From Fibrobacter sp. (lineage in GTDB: Bacteria > Fibrobacterota > Fibrobacteria > Fibrobacterales > Fibrobacteraceae), in assembly GCA_017412605.1 (NCBI GenBank), contig JAFPWY010000013.1, positions 124,001-188,000 of the forward strand: a stretch of 64,000 bases of DNA, written 5' to 3'. The notes beneath the pieces were generated by a model. The model did no database searches and was not told where the DNA came from. It was given only the letters and a program-made list of their open reading frames with translations. Position numbers and translations under genes: made by a program. Shown here in pieces: positions 61,408 to 64,000 of this stretch (position 1 is its first letter; every line of letters begins with the position of its first letter).

Positions 61408-64000
61408 ATGGGTTTTGTTAAGCGCTTTGCCGCTGAATCTTTTTGTTTGGTGTGCCTTATATTGGGAACCGTTGTTCCGGTACAGGCCGAAAATCCGTTG
61501 ACACTTTGGTACAATACCGATGCCGGTACCGAATTTACGAACGCCTTGCCCATTGGTAACGGTTACATGGGCGGCCTTATCTATGGTGGGGTCACCAAAG
61601 ACTATATCGGCTTGAACGAAAGCACCGTGTGGTCTGGCGGCCCGGGCGACAACAACAAGCAGGGTGCGGCGAACTACTTGAAAGATGCGCGTGATGCGCT
61701 GTTCCGCGGCGATTACCGCGCGGCGGAATCCATTGTGAGCGACCGCATGATCGGCCCCGGCCCGGCGAGTTTCCAGCCGGTGGGCGACCTCGTGATTACG
61801 ACGTCTCATACCGGGGCGGGGGACTACCGCCGTGAACTCGACCTCCGCACGGCTATTGCGAAGACGACGTATTCGGTGGGCGGCGTGAAGCATACGCGCG
61901 AGTATTTCGCGAGCTATCCGGATCATGTGATTGTGGTGCATCTCTCGGCCGACAAGGACGGCTCCGTGAGTTTCGGCGCCACCATGACGACCCCGCATCG
62001 CAGCAACAGCATGTCTTCGGAAGGCAATACGCTCATTTACGACGTGACCGTCAATTCTATCAAGTTCCAGAACCGCCTGAACGTGTTTGCCGACGGCGGC
62101 AAGGTCACGGTGTCGGGCGGCAACATTTCTGTGGAAGGCGCGAACTCTGCGACGCTCGTGCTCACGACCGCGACGAACTTCAAGGCGTTTGACGATGTTT
62201 CCGGCAATCCGGGCTCCATTGCCGCTGATATTATGAGCAAGGTCAAAGGCAAGTCTTACGACGAACTCAAGGCTACGCACCTGGCCGATTACCAGGCAAT
62301 TTTCAACCGCGTGAGCCTTAATCTGGGTGAACCCGACAAGAGCGCGGGCGACATCACCAGCACCCGCGTGAAAAACTTCAACTCGACAAACGACCCCTCC
62401 CTTGTTGAACTCCATTACCAGTATGGCCGTTACTTGCTCATCGCAAGTTCCCGCAAGGGCGGGCAACCGGCCAATTTACAGGGCATCTGGAACAAGGACA
62501 CGAACCCGATTTGGGGCAGCAAGTACACCACGAACATCAATCTCGAAATGAACTACTGGCCGGTTGAAACGGCCAACCTCGGCGAATGCGTGTGGCCGCT
62601 GATTGATAAGATTAAGTCCATGGTGCCGCAGGGCGAAAAGACCGCCAAGGTCCATTGGGGCGTAGACGAAGGCTGGGTGGAACACCACAATACCGACCTC
62701 TGGAACCGTACCGCCCCGATTGACGGAGCCTGGGGCCTGTGGCCGAGCGGTGCCGGCTGGCTCAGCACGCACCTCTGGGAACATTTCCTCTTCAACCCGA
62801 CCGACAAGGCTTACCTCCAGGACGTTTACTCGACCATGAAGGGGGCGGCGCTCTTCTTCGTGAACAGCCTCGTGGAAGAACCGGAAACGGGCAACAAGTA
62901 CCTGGTCACGGCCCCGAGCGATTCTCCGGAAAACGACCACGGCGGCTACAATGTGTGCTTTGGCCCGACGATGGACAACCAGATTATCCGCGACGTGTTG
63001 AACTACACCATCGAGGCGTCCAAGATTTTGGGCGTCGACGAGGATGTGCGTGCCAAGATGGAAGCGACGGTCAAGCGCCTCCCGCCCACGAAAACGGGCA
63101 AGTATGGGCAGATTACGGAATGGCTCCAGGACTGGGACGATCCGAACAACAAGAACCGTCACATTTCGCACCTGTACGGCCTTTTCCCGAGCGCGCAGAT
63201 TACCCCGGAAGAAACGCCCGACTTGATCAAGGGTGCCCGCGTCACGCTGGAACAGCGCGGCGACGATGCGACCGGCTGGTCTCTCGCCTGGAAAATCAAC
63301 TTCTGGGCCCGCATGCACGATGGCGATCATGCTTACAAGATGATCCGCATGCTCCTTACCCCGAGCAAGACGTACAACAACCTGTTTGACGCGCATCCGC
63401 CGTTCCAGATTGACGGCAACTTCGGTGCGGTCTCCGGCGTGAACGAGATGCTCATGCAGAGCCACAACAACAGGATTAACTTGCTCCCGGCGCTCCCCTC
63501 GCAATGGAAGGACGGCTCTGTCAAGGGTATCCGCGCCCGTGGCGGTTTCGAAATCGATTCGATGGCTTGGAAGGGCGGCAAGCTGGCCTACATTTCTATC
63601 AAGTCGCTTGTGGGACAGACCCTCAATGTCGTAAATGGCTCGAATACGTTCTCTACATCGACAGTCCCCGGCGCAGTCTATGAATTCGATGGCAACCTGA
63701 AACTCACCAACCAGCCGTATGAAGCGGTCAAGGTGCCGGGCAAGATTCAGGCCGAAAGCTATATCGCCATGGACGGCGTGCAGATTGAGCCCGACGAAAA
63801 TGGCGAGCCTAACCTGGGCTGGATTAACGATGGCGACTGGTCCAGCTACCTCGTGAATGTGCCCAGCGCAGGGACATACAAGGTCCGTGCAAGGGTCGCA
63901 TCCGGTTCCGAGGAAAAGTCTACGGTCGTGATTGCAGATTCTGCGGGGAATGCCCTGGGCTCGCTGACTGTCGACCCTGTCAAGACGATGGGATGGAACG
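61408..64000 (+). CDS. Secreted GH95 fucosidase-type enzyme, 3' end outside the window
   Basis: The frame is open from ATG 61408 to the window edge (864 residues visible). GGAGG lies 4 bases upstream. Signal peptide about 1-27. The GH95 domain about 28-770 shows Asn-Ala-Leu-Pro-Ile-Gly-Asn-Gly-Tyr-Met-Gly, Leu-Asn-Glu-Ser-Thr-Val-Trp-Ser-Gly, Asn-Leu-Gln-Gly-Ile-Trp-Asn, Leu-Glu-Met-Asn-Tyr-Trp-Pro, a Ser-Pro-Glu-Asn block and Phe-Gln-Ile-Asp-Gly-Asn-Phe-Gly. The family includes alpha-1,2-L-fucosidases and alpha-L-galactosidases. A CBM6 begins near residue 778 (Val-Pro-Gly-Lys-Ile-Gln-Ala-Glu-Ser-Tyr). A sorting tail is expected beyond the edge. Confidence 0.92.
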   Translation, partial: MGFVKRFAAESFCLVCLILGTVVPVQAENPLTLWYNTDAGTEFTNALPIGNGYMGGLIYGGVTKDYIGLNESTVWSGGPGDNNKQGAANYLKDARDALFRGDYRAAESIVSDRMIGPGPASFQPVGDLVITTSHTGAGDYRRELDLRTAIAKTTYSVGGVKHTREYFASYPDHVIVVHLSADKDGSVSFGATMTTPHRSNSMSSEGNTLIYDVTVNSIKFQNRLNVFADGGKVTVSGGNISVEGANSATLVLTTATNFKAFDDVSGNPGSIAADIMSKVKGKSYDELKATHLADYQAIFNRVSLNLGEPDKSAGDITSTRVKNFNSTNDPSLVELHYQYGRYLLIASSRKGGQPANLQGIWNKDTNPIWGSKYTTNINLEMNYWPVETANLGECVWPLIDKIKSMVPQGEKTAKVHWGVDEGWVEHHNTDLWNRTAPIDGAWGLWPSGAGWLSTHLWEHFLFNPTDKAYLQDVYSTMKGAALFFVNSLVEEPETGNKYLVTAPSDSPENDHGGYNVCFGPTMDNQIIRDVLNYTIEASKILGVDEDVRAKMEATVKRLPPTKTGKYGQITEWLQDWDDPNNKNRHISHLYGLFPSAQITPEETPDLIKGARVTLEQRGDDATGWSLAWKINFWARMHDGDHAYKMIRMLLTPSKTYNNLFDAHPPFQIDGNFGAVSGVNEMLMQSHNNRINLLPALPSQWKDGSVKGIRARGGFEIDSMAWKGGKLAYISIKSLVGQTLNVVNGSNTFSTSTVPGAVYEFDGNLKLTNQPYEAVKVPGKIQAESYIAMDGVQIEPDENGEPNLGWINDGDWSSYLVNVPSAGTYKVRARVASGSEEKSTVVIADSAGNALGSLTVDPVKTMGWN

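Overview
The window looks like a chromosomal segment of a Fibrobacter species (F. succinogenes or a close relative). Four observations support this. There are two genes of the TIGR02147 type, a family I know chiefly from Fibrobacter. Secreted carbohydrate-active enzymes (CAZymes) end in the Fibrobacter-style C-terminal sorting or basic terminal domain and repeatedly carry CBM6 modules. There is a PorV-like outer-membrane protein. Lipoproteins with Fibrobacter-type cysteine repeats open the window. Names come from reading motifs only; no database search was run.

Layout. 0-2.6 kb: three tandem cysteine-rich proteins, two of them clear lipoproteins. 2.7-12.4 kb: leuS, a J-domain/HIRAN pair, a DivIVA-YggU-GGDEF operon, a LysR regulator, a probable preQ1-I riboswitch in front of a queuosine-precursor transporter and an SDR gene, then a small secreted Lys/Glu/Ala protein behind a near-consensus sigma-54 promoter. 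12.4-17.3 kb: a tightly packed minus-strand operon of TPR lipoprotein, Ser/Thr kinase, sigma-54 activator, charged exported protein and beta-barrel protein. 17.4-35.1 kb: mostly housekeeping and single genes, including a decayed metallo-hydrolase, a DUF3943 protein, an iron alcohol dehydrogenase, a CE1 esterase, a degenerate GGDEF protein, a Fic protein without its catalytic His, prmA, a dGTPase-like HD protein, ygiQ, a nitroreductase, a TIGR02147-lipoprotein pair, queH and rsmG. 35.2-41.6 kb: a PorV-like barrel fused to a propeller, a triple-FKBP protein, and a second TIGR02147-lipoprotein pair.

41.8-64 kb is a hemicellulose-degradation cluster, all on the plus strand: GH30_8 glucuronoxylanase, CE6 acetylxylan esterase, GH27 alpha-galactosidase, GH127-type arabinofuranosidase, GH5-like hydrolase, GH43, GH141-like beta-helix enzyme, GH2 beta-galactosidase and GH95 (cut by the window end). 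All have signal peptides, most have CBM6, and all complete ones end in a sorting-type tail. Together they would remove acetyl, arabinose, glucuronosyl, galactose and fucose decorations from xylan and related glycans. The arrangement resembles the CBM6-rich xylan cluster known from F. succinogenes S85.

Most interesting regulatory signal: a 15-16 bp imperfect palindrome, about TKGAY-N5-RTCCA, lies 71-115 bp upstream of seven of the nine cluster enzymes and of the distant CE1 esterase. In several cases it is followed at once by a hairpin, often terminator-like, inside the leader. A perfect version of the palindrome precedes the second TIGR02147 gene. This suggests, as a hypothesis only, that such regulators or another shared factor control the enzymes. 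Weaker versions precede two other genes, so a general promoter element is not excluded.
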